Below are positions 7,225 through 14,333 of a DNA stretch of 32,013 nucleotides, one piece after another. The position numbers and the translations under genes are program-made. The stretch covers positions 1 through 32,013 of the forward strand of contig NZ_FNRK01000029.1 of the NCBI RefSeq assembly GCF_900107815.1. Reading direction: 5' to 3'. The notes beneath the pieces are model-generated. The model was not told the DNA's origin. It saw only the letters and a list, made by a program, of their open reading frames with translations, and ran no database searches. Numbering within the stretch: position 1 is the first letter of the stretch; each line of letters begins with the position of its first letter. The DNA comes from Eubacterium aggregans. Its GTDB lineage: Bacteria; Bacillota; Clostridia; Eubacteriales; Eubacteriaceae.

Positions 7225-8711
7225 TGTGGCTTTCTCAACACAATTTCCCGGGTGGCCACGGCCTCACAAAAGGCCTGATCGTGCTCGACGAAGAGGATCG
7301 TCCCTTGGGACTGCAAAAGCAGTGCCTCCACCTGTTCCCGGGACTGGACATCCATATCGTTCAGGGGTTCATCCCAAAGGTAAAGGTGGGCGGATTCACA
7401 AAGGCTTCGGGCCAGCATCACCTTTTTCTTCTGCCCCGGGCTCATGGCCTCTAACACCCCATCAAAGTGCTCCCGCTCAAAGCCCATCTTCCGCAGAATG
7501 GCCTTAAAGCGGCTTTCCTCGATCCCATAGCTTTCTGCATAATCCTTGAGATTTCCCACCACCTCCCGGGCATCCTGGCACACCCGGGAAATGCCCAGGC
7601 CGCTGCCTACCAGGCATTCCCCTGCGTGGGGAACCGGCCCGCCACAAATACATTTAAGCAGGCTGGATTTCCCGGAGCCGTTACATCCCCGGAGGGCGAT
7701 GCGATCACCCCGGGACAGGGTGAAGGATAGAGGGGCAAACAGCGCCCCCTCCCCGTAGTCGATGGTAAAGCCTTCCACCGTGACCATATTATTCTTACAG
7801 TAGGGAAGGGGGGTGAGCTTCAGTTCCCCCAGGTTTTCAATATTCTGAAGCAGGGCCGACTTCTCCGCCACAGCGTCCTGTCGTCGGGAGTCGATGGCCT
7901 TGGCCCGCTTCATCATCTTCGCAGACACGGCCCCAATGTGCCCCCGATCCGGACGCAGCCCTGCCACCCGGGTGCCCTTCTTGGTTTTTTCAACCTGATC
8001 CGACCAATTCTCCCTTTGCCTAGCCGCGGCCTTCAGCCGTTTGATTTCCTTTTTCAGGTTGGCATTTTGATGCTCCTCTGACCGATCCTGGCGTTCCTTT
8101 TCCTCCCGCCAACAGGTGTAATTTCCCTTCTGCAGGGTAATCCCCCGCCGGTTGATGGCCAGGATATGATCGGTGCAGCCGTCTAAAAAATGGCGGTCAT
8201 GGGACACCACGATAAACCCGCGTTTCCCCTTAAGGTAGCGGCTAACGGCAGCCCGTCCCCCTTCATCCAGATGGTTTGTTGGCTCATCGATGAGTAAAAA
8301 GCGATGGGCTTTGAGGAATAAAGCCGCCAGCAAAACCTTGGTGGACTCCCCTCCAGAAAGCAAGTGGTATGGGCGCTCTAAAACTGCCTCATCCACCTCC
8401 AGCAGGGAAAGCTCCCGCTCCACCTCCCAATCCATGGCTTCCGGGGCGATGCCTGCCACCACCTCCCGGGTAGGCTTTCCGGGGTCCGCCACCGGGTAGG
8501 GAAAATAATCAAAATCGACGGTGGCTGTGATGCTGCCGGTATAGGGGAATTCCCCACAAAGCAATTTTAGCAGGGTCGTTTTTCCCCGGCCATTGCGTCC
8601 AATGAGTCCCAGCTTCCACCGCGTATCCAGTACCAGATCCACCTTGTCAAAAATAATCTCATGGCTTCCTTCGTAGGTAAAGCCTAATTTAGAAATCGCA
8701 ATCTGCGACAT
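7221..8711 (-). CDS. Lsa-family ABC-F ribosomal protection protein
   Basis: A soluble twin-ATPase protein that binds the ribosomal E site and displaces peptidyl-transferase antibiotics. Lsa relatives protect against lincosamides, streptogramin A and pleuromutilins. The 496 residues hold NBD1 (Walker A GRNGRGKT 38-45, LSGGE 118-122, IDEPTNHLD 141-149), a charged interdomain linker (about 200-300) and NBD2 (Walker A GCNGSGKS 342-349, SPGQ signature about 424-427, WDEPLNDMD 446-454). No transmembrane segment is present. The N terminus (WKLGLIGRNGRGKTTLL) closely resembles Lsa(A). The start has AAAGGAGG upstream. Actual resistance is an inference, since many ABC-F proteins are housekeeping. The long leader with a tiny upstream ORF and a terminator supports a drug-inducible role. 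Confidence 0.9.
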   Translation of the reverse strand: MSQIAISKLGFTYEGSHEIIFDKVDLVLDTRWKLGLIGRNGRGKTTLLKLLCGEFPYTGSITATVDFDYFPYPVADPGKPTREVVAGIAPEAMDWEVERELSLLEVDEAVLERPYHLLSGGESTKVLLAALFLKAHRFLLIDEPTNHLDEGGRAAVSRYLKGKRGFIVVSHDRHFLDGCTDHILAINRRGITLQKGNYTCWREEKERQDRSEEHQNANLKKEIKRLKAAARQRENWSDQVEKTKKGTRVAGLRPDRGHIGAVSAKMMKRAKAIDSRRQDAVAEKSALLQNIENLGELKLTPLPYCKNNMVTVEGFTIDYGEGALFAPLSFTLSRGDRIALRGCNGSGKSSLLKCICGGPVPHAGECLVGSGLGISRVCQDAREVVGNLKDYAESYGIEESRFKAILRKMGFEREHFDGVLEAMSPGQKKKVMLARSLCESAHLYLWDEPLNDMDVQSREQVEALLLQSQGTILFVEHDQAFCEAVATREIVLRKPH

Positions 8712-8743
8712 ACGTTCTGTCCTCCTTTGAAAGGTTCCCCTTC

Positions 8744-8781
8744 AAAAAAGAGAGGGAGCCGCAGGAAAATCCCACAGCTCC
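8744..8781 (-). terminator. Intrinsic terminator (attenuator) in the ABC-F leader
   Basis: On the minus strand, GGAGCTGTGGGA and TCCTGCGGCTCC form a 12-bp stem with three G-T pairs and a three-base loop, then CTCTC and six T. It ends about 33 bases before the ABC-F start. An upstream CTCCGA (forward tcggag, 8829-8834) can pair with the base of its 5' arm (TCGGAG), which would make a competing antiterminator. Confidence 0.8.
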
Positions 8782-8932
8782 GATACATCGCAATTAATCC
8801 CAAAACACCCACTTCCCCTAAGATTTCGGAGGGGGGCTTGGTTAATGAGGCAGACGGATGGAAGGGCATTTTTCCTGCACAAGGCACAACAAAGCGAGGG
8901 GATTCCCCCTTACGATTTGATGTTGCCTGTCC

Positions 8933-8953
8933 TTAGCAAGAAAAAGTGCGCAT
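8933..8953 (-). CDS. Six-codon leader peptide MRTFSC of the ABC-F gene
   Basis: A complete short frame, ATG to TAA, in the ABC-F leader. It has a near-perfect AGGAGG ribosome binding site eight bases upstream, better than most genes in the window. It lies about 35 bases downstream of the promoter. Known inducible ABC-F, erm and related genes use such leader peptides: a drug-stalled ribosome alters downstream folding. The peptide is predicted; its stalling behaviour is inferred. Confidence 0.65.
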   Translation of the reverse strand: MRTFSC

Positions 8954-8984
8954 TCCGTCGTCCTCCTGTTTTTTTAATGGGTTT

Positions 8985-9014
8985 ATTGTAGCACAGAAAT
9001 CCAGGGTATTGCAA
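8985..9014 (-). promoter_or_regulatory. Promoter of the ABC-F leader
   Basis: Minus strand: -35 TTGCAA (9014-9009), 18-base spacer, -10 TACAAT (8990-8985). The leader from here to the ABC-F start is about 270 bases, far longer than a simple untranslated region. Confidence 0.7.
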
Positions 9015-9084
9015 GGTTCCCCATCGCTGGAAATAAATGCAGTGTTTAAAAAAAGCACCTGGCTTTCGACAGATGCTTCCCCCA

Positions 9085-9414
9085 TTAAAATTCAATTATT
9101 TCATTCAGTTGCTCTCGGATATTACGTCCGCCATACATAATACGAACAATATTGATAACTTCTTCTGCTTCCTTCGGTAGATAAAAAATCAAATAATTGT
9201 TCACAGGAATGAAGTGAAGCCCCATGCTGTGAAAAGGTTCAGCCTCATACAGGCGATGACGCATCGGCATATCCTGCAAGGTTCGAATTCCCTGCATGAT
9301 CCGTCGCGCCTGATTTGCTGCCGTATCCGGAGCGCAGAACTCCGTGGCAATATATTCATAAAGGCTTCTCAAATCCTGTCGTGCCTGAGCCGAATAGTTG
9401 ATTTTCCAACTCAT
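9085..9414 (-). CDS. RelE/ParE-family toxin
   Basis: A 109-residue type II toxin. Family features include the N-terminal YSAQARQDLRSLYEYI helix region and the conserved core from HRLYEAEPF through FIPVNNYLIFY to the C-terminal strand INIVRIMYGGRN. RelE relatives cleave mRNA on the ribosome and ParE relatives poison gyrase; the sequence alone does not decide. The start overlaps the antitoxin stop by four bases (ATGA), the usual coupled arrangement. The ABC-F promoter lies about 70 bases beyond its 3' end. Confidence 0.88.
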   Translation of the reverse strand: MSWKINYSAQARQDLRSLYEYIATEFCAPDTAANQARRIMQGIRTLQDMPMRHRLYEAEPFHSMGLHFIPVNNYLIFYLPKEAEEVINIVRIMYGGRNIREQLNEIIEF

Positions 9415-9716
9415 ACACCGAAATCCCTATCCATTTCCTCTTCAATACGCTCTGCTGAATACACCCTGCCAGCATCTATATCAGACAGTCCTTTATTGAT
9501 TTCAGCTGCAAACTGCTCTTTGGTAAGTGCGCCAAAGACAGTAGGAGCATTTCCAGGCAGCTTCATTTCAAATGGAATGCCGCGCTGCAGCACGACCTGT
9601 CTTAAAAACATACCAACAGCATTAGACATCGGAATTCCAAGCTGGTCAAGAACTTCCTCTGCCTGTTCTTTGATACTCGGTTCAACACGAGTAAAAATAC
9701 TAGCGGTTCGTGCCAT
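9411..9716 (-). CDS. RelB/DinJ-family antitoxin
   Basis: A 101-residue antitoxin. The N-terminal half (MARTASIFTRVEPSIKEQAE, then GIPMSNAVGMFLRQVV) is the ribbon-helix-helix DNA-binding region of the RelB/DinJ family. The acidic C terminus would wrap the toxin. The ATG at 9716 is preferred to an upstream in-frame start at 9734 because AAAGGATG lies before it. It is the first gene of the toxin-antitoxin operon and probably autoregulates through the palindrome at 9740-9764. Confidence 0.88.
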   Translation of the reverse strand: MARTASIFTRVEPSIKEQAEEVLDQLGIPMSNAVGMFLRQVVLQRGIPFEMKLPGNAPTVFGALTKEQFAAEINKGLSDIDAGRVYSAERIEEEMDRDFGV

Positions 9717-9738
9717 ACAATCACATCCTTTCACGGAT

Positions 9739-9768
9739 AGTATAGCACAAAAAGATTGCTATACGCAA
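9739..9768 (-). promoter_or_regulatory. Promoter and operator of the toxin-antitoxin operon
   Basis: Minus strand: -35 TTGCGT (9768-9763), 18-base spacer, -10 TATACT (9744-9739). A perfect 7-bp inverted repeat GTATAGC/GCTATAC (9740-9746 and 9758-9764) covers both boxes, which fits autorepression by the RHH antitoxin. Confidence 0.75.
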
Positions 9769-9861
9769 GCGATATGAAATCATTCATGCGTATTTCGCAA
9801 TTTAGACAAAAAGCATGGCTTCCCAGGTCAGATATGAATATTTTAAGGCGATTAAACTCGA

Positions 9862-9890
9862 TTGAGGGGTATTTTTTCTTATGCTATACT
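9862..9890 (+). promoter_or_regulatory. Promoter of the HAD hydrolase gene
   Basis: -35 TTGAGG (9862-9867), 17-base spacer, -10 TATACT (9885-9890). The leader to the ATG at 10013 is about 115 bases and shows no clear fold. Confidence 0.7.
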
Positions 9891-10012
9891 ACTAATAATA
9901 ATCCTACACTCCCAATGGTTAATTGATGCACACCGAAACACCCTGCACATCCCTCATAAAAACATCGTGTTTCATCCTATCATTTTTAGAATTGAGAAAC
10001 GGAGACAAAAAC

Positions 10013-10819
10013 ATGAACTACCAACTCATCGCCCTGGACTTAGACGGCACCCTCAACAACGACGAACGGCAGATCACCCCCATCACAAAACAGGTACTAC
10101 TCCGGGCCCAGCAAAAGGGCATTCGGGTGGCCCTGGCCTCGGCCCGCCCTGCCCCGGGGCTTTCCCGGGAGCGGGAGGTGCTGGAGCTTGACCGCTACCA
10201 CGGCATTCTTATCTCCTACAACGGTGCCCGGATTGTGGATGCCGCCGACAACAGCCTGCTGTACAGCCGGAACATGGCCCCCGATGCCGTCACTGCCATG
10301 CTCACCCATCTAAAGGATTTCCCAGTGGCGGTGATGGTGGATGACGGCAAATCCTACTACGTCACCGACCCCGAGGCCTACAAGGTGGAGTTTGAACGCT
10401 CCAATATCGGCATTCCCTTCACTGTAGTGGCGGATATGGCTGAGGCGGTCACCTTCCCGGTGCCCAAGGTGCTGGTGGTGGCCCCGGGGAAAATCCTGGA
10501 CCAGTATACCCCGGAGATCGCCGCGCCCTTTTCACAGACCTTCGATTTCTTCCGGGTGGGGGATTTCTATCTGGAAATCGCCATTAAGGGCTTCTCCAAG
10601 GCCACGGGCTTAGCGGAGCTCTGTCGTCAGCTGAACATCCCCCGGGAGGCCGTCATCGCCTTTGGAGATTCCGCCAACGATGCGGCCATGCTGTCCTACG
10701 CCGGCATGGGTGTAGCCATGGCCAACGGCGAAGCGGCGGTCAAAAAAACAGCCGATGCCATCACCCGTTATACCAATAACGAGGACGGCGTCGGCCGGAT
10801 GCTCATGGAGGTATTATAA
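10013..10819 (+). CDS. Cof-type HAD-superfamily phosphatase
   Basis: A 268-residue cytoplasmic Mg-dependent phosphatase of the HAD IIB (Cof/YidA) class, which acts on sugar phosphates and related small phosphoesters. Motif I is LDLDGTL near the N terminus with nucleophile and acid/base aspartates. The C-terminal motif FGDSANDAAML binds metal, and GVAMANGEAAVK follows as in other Cof proteins. The start at 10013 has GGAG eight bases upstream and places motif I normally; an in-frame upstream extension does not. The substrate cannot be read from the sequence. It is monocistronic, with its own promoter and a terminator. Confidence 0.9.
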   Translation: MNYQLIALDLDGTLNNDERQITPITKQVLLRAQQKGIRVALASARPAPGLSREREVLELDRYHGILISYNGARIVDAADNSLLYSRNMAPDAVTAMLTHLKDFPVAVMVDDGKSYYVTDPEAYKVEFERSNIGIPFTVVADMAEAVTFPVPKVLVVAPGKILDQYTPEIAAPFSQTFDFFRVGDFYLEIAIKGFSKATGLAELCRQLNIPREAVIAFGDSANDAAMLSYAGMGVAMANGEAAVKKTADAITRYTNNEDGVGRMLMEVL

Positions 10820-10820
10820 A

Positions 10821-10854
10821 GGACGGATGATGATGGTGTCATCCATCCCTTTTA
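10821..10854 (+). terminator. Terminator of the HAD gene
   Basis: Stem GGACGGATGA/TCATCCATCC with one mismatch and an eight-base loop, followed by CTTTTATT. It abuts the stop codon of the convergent FNT gene. Confidence 0.65.
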
Positions 10855-11619
10855 TTCTGCTTTCTTCTTACCAATGGCCAGGTAGGGAAGGGCGACGAAG
10901 AGAATACCGCCGATCATATTCCCAAGGGTGACCAGAAGGACGTTGTAAAACCAACCGCCGATGGTGATGGCCGCATCTCCGGGAGCCAGGAGGCCAACGG
11001 TGAGCAGGGTCATATTGGCGATGCTATGCTCGAAGCCGGTGGTGATAAAGGCCAGGAGGCACCAGAAAATCATAATGAGCTTACCGCTTTCGGATTTACA
11101 GCGGAAGCCGCACCACACCGCCAGGCACACCAGCATATTACACAGGATGCCCCGACAGATGAGGGCCAGGGGAGACAGGGCCATTTTAGTGGCTGCTGCC
11201 GACGCCATAAAAGCAGCCGTATCCCCGGTGGCCAGTCCGCAGCCCACAAAGATAAAGGCCAGCAGAATCGAACCGACGATATTCCCCAGGTAACACACGA
11301 CCCATACCTTAAAGGTTTGGGCACCGGTCACCGTCTTTTTCAGGGTCCCGATGGTCATCACCAGATTATTCCCTGTGAATAATTCTGCTCCCGCAATGAC
11401 CACCAGGCTCAGGGCGATGCCGAAGCAGCAGCCCATCATCAGCTTACCGCCAACGGCTCCGGTAAACAAGGAGCCCACCGAAAAGGCGAGGAGCACCCCA
11501 AAGCCAATGTACATCCCCGCCAGAACTGAGGCGATAAAATAACCGGTGGGGTTGCTCTTCAGCAGCCCCGCCTTTGCTGCCGCCCCTTTGGCGGCCATTT
11601 CTAATTCTTCATTAAACAT
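10852..11619 (-). CDS. Formate/nitrite transporter (FNT) family channel
   Basis: A 255-residue six-helix membrane protein of the FocA/NirC family, pentameric channels for small monovalent anions. Family signatures are visible: FTGNN at 81-85, the RGILCNMLVCLAVW stretch at about 156-169, and His198 in FEHSIANMT, the central histidine that governs anion permeation. The start at 11619 is taken because it gives the usual FNT N terminus; upstream frame extends into cynS. It begins 11 bases after the cyanase stop, so it is co-transcribed with cynS. That context suggests the channel handles cyanate, or bicarbonate/formate linked to cyanate breakdown, but formate or nitrite remain possible. Confidence 0.9.
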   Translation of the reverse strand: MFNEELEMAAKGAAAKAGLLKSNPTGYFIASVLAGMYIGFGVLLAFSVGSLFTGAVGGKLMMGCCFGIALSLVVIAGAELFTGNNLVMTIGTLKKTVTGAQTFKVWVVCYLGNIVGSILLAFIFVGCGLATGDTAAFMASAAATKMALSPLALICRGILCNMLVCLAVWCGFRCKSESGKLIMIFWCLLAFITTGFEHSIANMTLLTVGLLAPGDAAITIGGWFYNVLLVTLGNMIGGILFVALPYLAIGKKKAE

Positions 11620-11629
11620 GATGGGCCGC

Positions 11630-12112
11630 CTACCAGGGGTACTGGCCCATTTTGCTGTATTTGAGCAGCTTACCATTCCAGGTGATAACCACACGATCCC
11701 CGTGTTCGTCAGGGACCACGTCCACATCAATGGAAAAATCGATGGCACTCATGATGCCGTTGCCGCCCTTTTCGTGGATGAGCTCCTTAATGGCCGGGCC
11801 GTAGGTATCCAGTACCTCGTGGAGGCGATAGAGGATGGGGTCGGTATTCCCCTTATAGGGATGGTTACTAAGGAATAGCGTCTGATCAGCGGAGACTCCC
11901 AGAATCGCTGCTAATTTCTCACAGTATTCCTCGGGCACCCATTGCTGACCCTTGATGGCGCTGGTCAGCCACACTTTATTGACCTCTAATGCCTTTGCCA
12001 GGCCTTCGTAAGTATATTCTGAAGCCTTCACAAGGGCTTCCAGCTCCGCTAATTCTTCTGCAAACTGGACTCTGTCTAAATACTCTGAATTGGACATTGG
12101 TGTCATCGACAT
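11630..12112 (-). CDS. cynS: Cyanate hydratase (cyanase)
   Basis: Catalyses bicarbonate-dependent decomposition of cyanate to ammonia and carbon dioxide, which can detoxify cyanate and supply nitrogen. The 160-residue length is near the family norm (156 in E. coli). The three catalytic residues fall at the classical numbers: Arg96 and Glu99 in YRLHE, and Ser122 in IMSAIDF. The N-terminal half is the helical domain of the family. AGGAGG lies nine bases before the ATG at 12112. No CynR-type regulator or CynT carbonic anhydrase is adjacent; instead an FNT channel follows directly. A palindrome at 12166-12192 may regulate it. Confidence 0.95.
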   Translation of the reverse strand: MSMTPMSNSEYLDRVQFAEELAELEALVKASEYTYEGLAKALEVNKVWLTSAIKGQQWVPEEYCEKLAAILGVSADQTLFLSNHPYKGNTDPILYRLHEVLDTYGPAIKELIHEKGGNGIMSAIDFSIDVDVVPDEHGDRVVITWNGKLLKYSKMGQYPW

Positions 12113-12165
12113 ATCGGTATTCCTCCTAAATTTTAATCCATGCTGCTAAAAATCACAGGTTAAGG

Positions 12166-12192
12166 CCTTTCACACTGCGCAGATGTGAAAGG
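12166..12192. promoter_or_regulatory. Palindrome upstream of cynS
   Basis: Perfect 9-bp inverted repeat CCTTTCACA (12166-12174) and TGTGAAAGG (12184-12192) around a CTGCGCAGA centre, 54 bases before the cynS start. A TATACT-like -10 lies just upstream on the minus strand (about 12211-12216), though no clear -35 was found. It may be an operator or a leader hairpin; no T-tract follows. Confidence 0.5.
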
Positions 12193-12217
12193 GTGATGAT
12201 GAAATTGAAGTATACTC

Positions 12218-12260
12218 AAAAAAGAAAGACAAAGACGTCTTGCTGTGACGTCTTTGTCTT
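12218..12260 (-). terminator. Terminator of the radical SAM gene
   Basis: Perfect 14-bp inverted repeat AAGACAAAGACGTC/GACGTCTTTGTCTT (12226-12239, 12247-12260) with a seven-base loop. On the minus strand it runs into TCTTTTTT. Confidence 0.9.
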
Positions 12261-12342
12261 GTAAAATACTTTAGCATCATTTTTTTACATTGTCAATATG
12301 TTTTTTATTTCTTTACACAATCATTGTAAAACCTTCCGTATT

Positions 12343-13179
12343 CTACAGCCCCATATTCCCTTCATAAACATCATTCAGGCTTCCCCGGGCCACCTCCGCC
12401 AGTCCATAGACCGTGCTCAGAGGGGTGGGATCATCCCGCCACATGAGGTGGGCGGGGAAGAACCGGGTGACGTGGAGGGGAATATCCGGACTCAGATGGG
12501 CAATCCACCGGGCCATGGCTTCCATCTCCCCGGGATCATCATTGAGCCCGGGCACCACCAGGGTGGTCAGCTCCACATGGCACCCCGCATCCACCGCCTG
12601 GGTGATGAAGGCCTTGACCACCTCTAGGGTGCCTCCCAAATTTTCGTATACTTCCTGGGTAAAACCCTTTAAGTCAATGTTGAGGGCGTCGATGTGGGGG
12701 AGGACCTGTCTTGTGATTTCCGGGGTGGCTGAACCATTGGTCACCAGGACGGTTTTCATGCCCCGGTCCTGGACCAACCTGGCAGCTTCCACCACAAATT
12801 CGTACCCGATGAGGGGTTCATTATAGGTAAAGGCCAGACCGATATTCCCCTGATGGCGCATCCCTTCTGCCCGGCGGGCCAGTTCTTCGGGGGAGAGGAT
12901 CATCGCCTCTACATCCCGCCTTCCTGCCATGGCAATCCGGGCATTCTGACAGAAGGGACAGTGCAAATTACAGCCAAAACTGCCCACTGACAGAATAAGG
13001 CGGCCTGGATAAAAATGGCGCAGGGGCTTTTTCTCTATGGCGTCTAAGGCTAAAGCAGTAATAACCCCAGAATTAATGGGGAGGATCTTTCCCCCTTGAT
13101 TTTGCCGACCGCGACAACGGCCAACCTGTCCCTCTGCTAACTGGCAATGGTGCATACAAACCGGACATATGGTTTTCAT
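12343..13179 (-). CDS. Radical SAM protein, AmmeMemoRadiSam / PflA-like family
   Basis: A 278-residue radical SAM enzyme. The 4Fe-4S motif CNLHCPFC (CX3CX2C) is present, and an N-terminal cysteine cluster CPVCMHHCQLAEGQVGRC is typical of the AmmeMemoRadiSam branch, as are IEKKPLRHFYPG and the FTYNEPLIGYEF segment. The reaction is unknown; related proteins are often annotated as pyruvate formate-lyase activating enzymes. The start at 13179 is supported by AAGGAAGGG upstream. The protein ends at VYEGNMGL and lacks the extra C-terminal CxxC tail seen in longer members. The AMMECR1 and Memo partners are not in this window. Confidence 0.85.
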   Translation of the reverse strand: MKTICPVCMHHCQLAEGQVGRCRGRQNQGGKILPINSGVITALALDAIEKKPLRHFYPGRLILSVGSFGCNLHCPFCQNARIAMAGRRDVEAMILSPEELARRAEGMRHQGNIGLAFTYNEPLIGYEFVVEAARLVQDRGMKTVLVTNGSATPEITRQVLPHIDALNIDLKGFTQEVYENLGGTLEVVKAFITQAVDAGCHVELTTLVVPGLNDDPGEMEAMARWIAHLSPDIPLHVTRFFPAHLMWRDDPTPLSTVYGLAEVARGSLNDVYEGNMGL

Positions 13180-13304
13180 GGTGATCCCTTCCTTTTTCTG
13201 ATAATAATCCTTCAATATTTTTAATGATTATATCAGATTAGTATTAACAACACCATAATTTACCCTTTAATTGTTTTTAATTGCAAAATTTTATAGGTTT
13301 TTCA

Positions 13305-13329
13305 TAAAAAAAGAGCCCGATGGGCTCTT
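13305..13329 (-). terminator. Terminator of the EamA permease gene
   Basis: Perfect 8-bp stem AAGAGCCC/GGGCTCTT with a three-base loop. On the minus strand a six-T run follows, directly after the stop codon. Confidence 0.88.
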
Positions 13330-14229
13330 TTAATGCTTCTCCGGCACATCCTTCTGGCCAAAATCCCGATTGAGGACACCGACTGCCCCAATGACCAGGA
13401 CGATCCCAAGGGTACTGGTTAAAGTAATGGGCTCACCATAGACCAGCACACCCACAATGGTCGCCACCACGGGTTCCAGACAGGCCAGAATGGCAGCCTT
13501 GCTCCCTTCCATTTTCGCCAGTCCATAGGTGTAACAGATATAAGGCAGCACATTGGTTACCAAACCACAAAGGAGAATCAGGGCCAGGGCCAGGGGACTA
13601 TTCGCCATAACCATCAGCATATGTCCAAAGTCCACAAAGGGTAAAATACCCAGGGTTCCGAAAAGAAAAGCCCAGGCAGTCACTGAAAGGGAGTTGTAAC
13701 GGGCAACCCCGTAGTGTCCAAAAACCGTATACAGAGAATACCCCAGTCCGGAGCCCAGTCCCAGCAGAATGCCTGTTAAAGTCAGGGTTTGGCCATTATC
13801 ACCGATAATCCCTGTCACTAAAACACAGCCTCCAAAGGCCAGAAGCAGGGCAATGCCCTTCCCTCGGGTCATCCTTTCCTTGAAGAGCACGATGGAAAAC
13901 AGCATAACGAAAATAGGGGAGGTGTACAGTAACACCGCCGCCACAGACATCCCCGTGATGGCAATACACTGAAGGTAGCAGAGATTAAAGCACACAAAAC
14001 TCAAAATCCCCATTCCCATAAAGATCCACAGGTCCTTTACTTTAATGGGAATCGCCTCCCGGTCTTTGATAAAAAGCCACCCAAAGATACAAAGCGTCGT
14101 CATAATGGCCCGGACAAATATAATTTCACTATTGGTAAATCCCATGGCCGTCAGGGTATTGACAAAAACGCCGATAATCCCCCAAAAACTGGCCGCTAGA
14201 AGGACACTGAGTCCTGCTGACTTATTCAT
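13330..14229 (-). CDS. EamA/DMT-family permease
   Basis: A 299-residue integral membrane protein of the drug/metabolite transporter superfamily, with two EamA repeats and about ten predicted helices. The first repeat starts SVLLAASFWGIIGVF and the second carries the family element EPVVATIVGVLVYGEPITLT. Members export or import amino acids, sugars or other metabolites; the substrate cannot be assigned. GGGAGGAGG precedes the ATG. A promoter lies in the end of the upstream phosphoesterase gene, giving a leader of about 100 bases. Confidence 0.9.
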   Translation of the reverse strand: MNKSAGLSVLLAASFWGIIGVFVNTLTAMGFTNSEIIFVRAIMTTLCIFGWLFIKDREAIPIKVKDLWIFMGMGILSFVCFNLCYLQCIAITGMSVAAVLLYTSPIFVMLFSIVLFKERMTRGKGIALLLAFGGCVLVTGIIGDNGQTLTLTGILLGLGSGLGYSLYTVFGHYGVARYNSLSVTAWAFLFGTLGILPFVDFGHMLMVMANSPLALALILLCGLVTNVLPYICYTYGLAKMEGSKAAILACLEPVVATIVGVLVYGEPITLTSTLGIVLVIGAVGVLNRDFGQKDVPEKH

Positions 14230-14333
14230 TCTTTTCCTCCTCCCCCCATCGACCTAAAGTCAAAACCTACATAGCTTATTGGACCAAGGTGCTGGGAAGT
14301 AAGATACCCAAGCTTTATTTTTGAGAATTCATA

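Noticed and set aside
8684-8887. 67-codon minus-strand frame in the ABC-F leader
   Set aside because: It overlaps the terminator and the ABC-F start and lacks a ribosome binding site. The six-codon ORF upstream is much better supported.
12343-12400. C-terminal truncation of the radical SAM gene as a frameshift
   Set aside because: The sequence after the stop was read in the other two frames and does not restore the CxxC tail, and shorter family members with this ending seem to exist.
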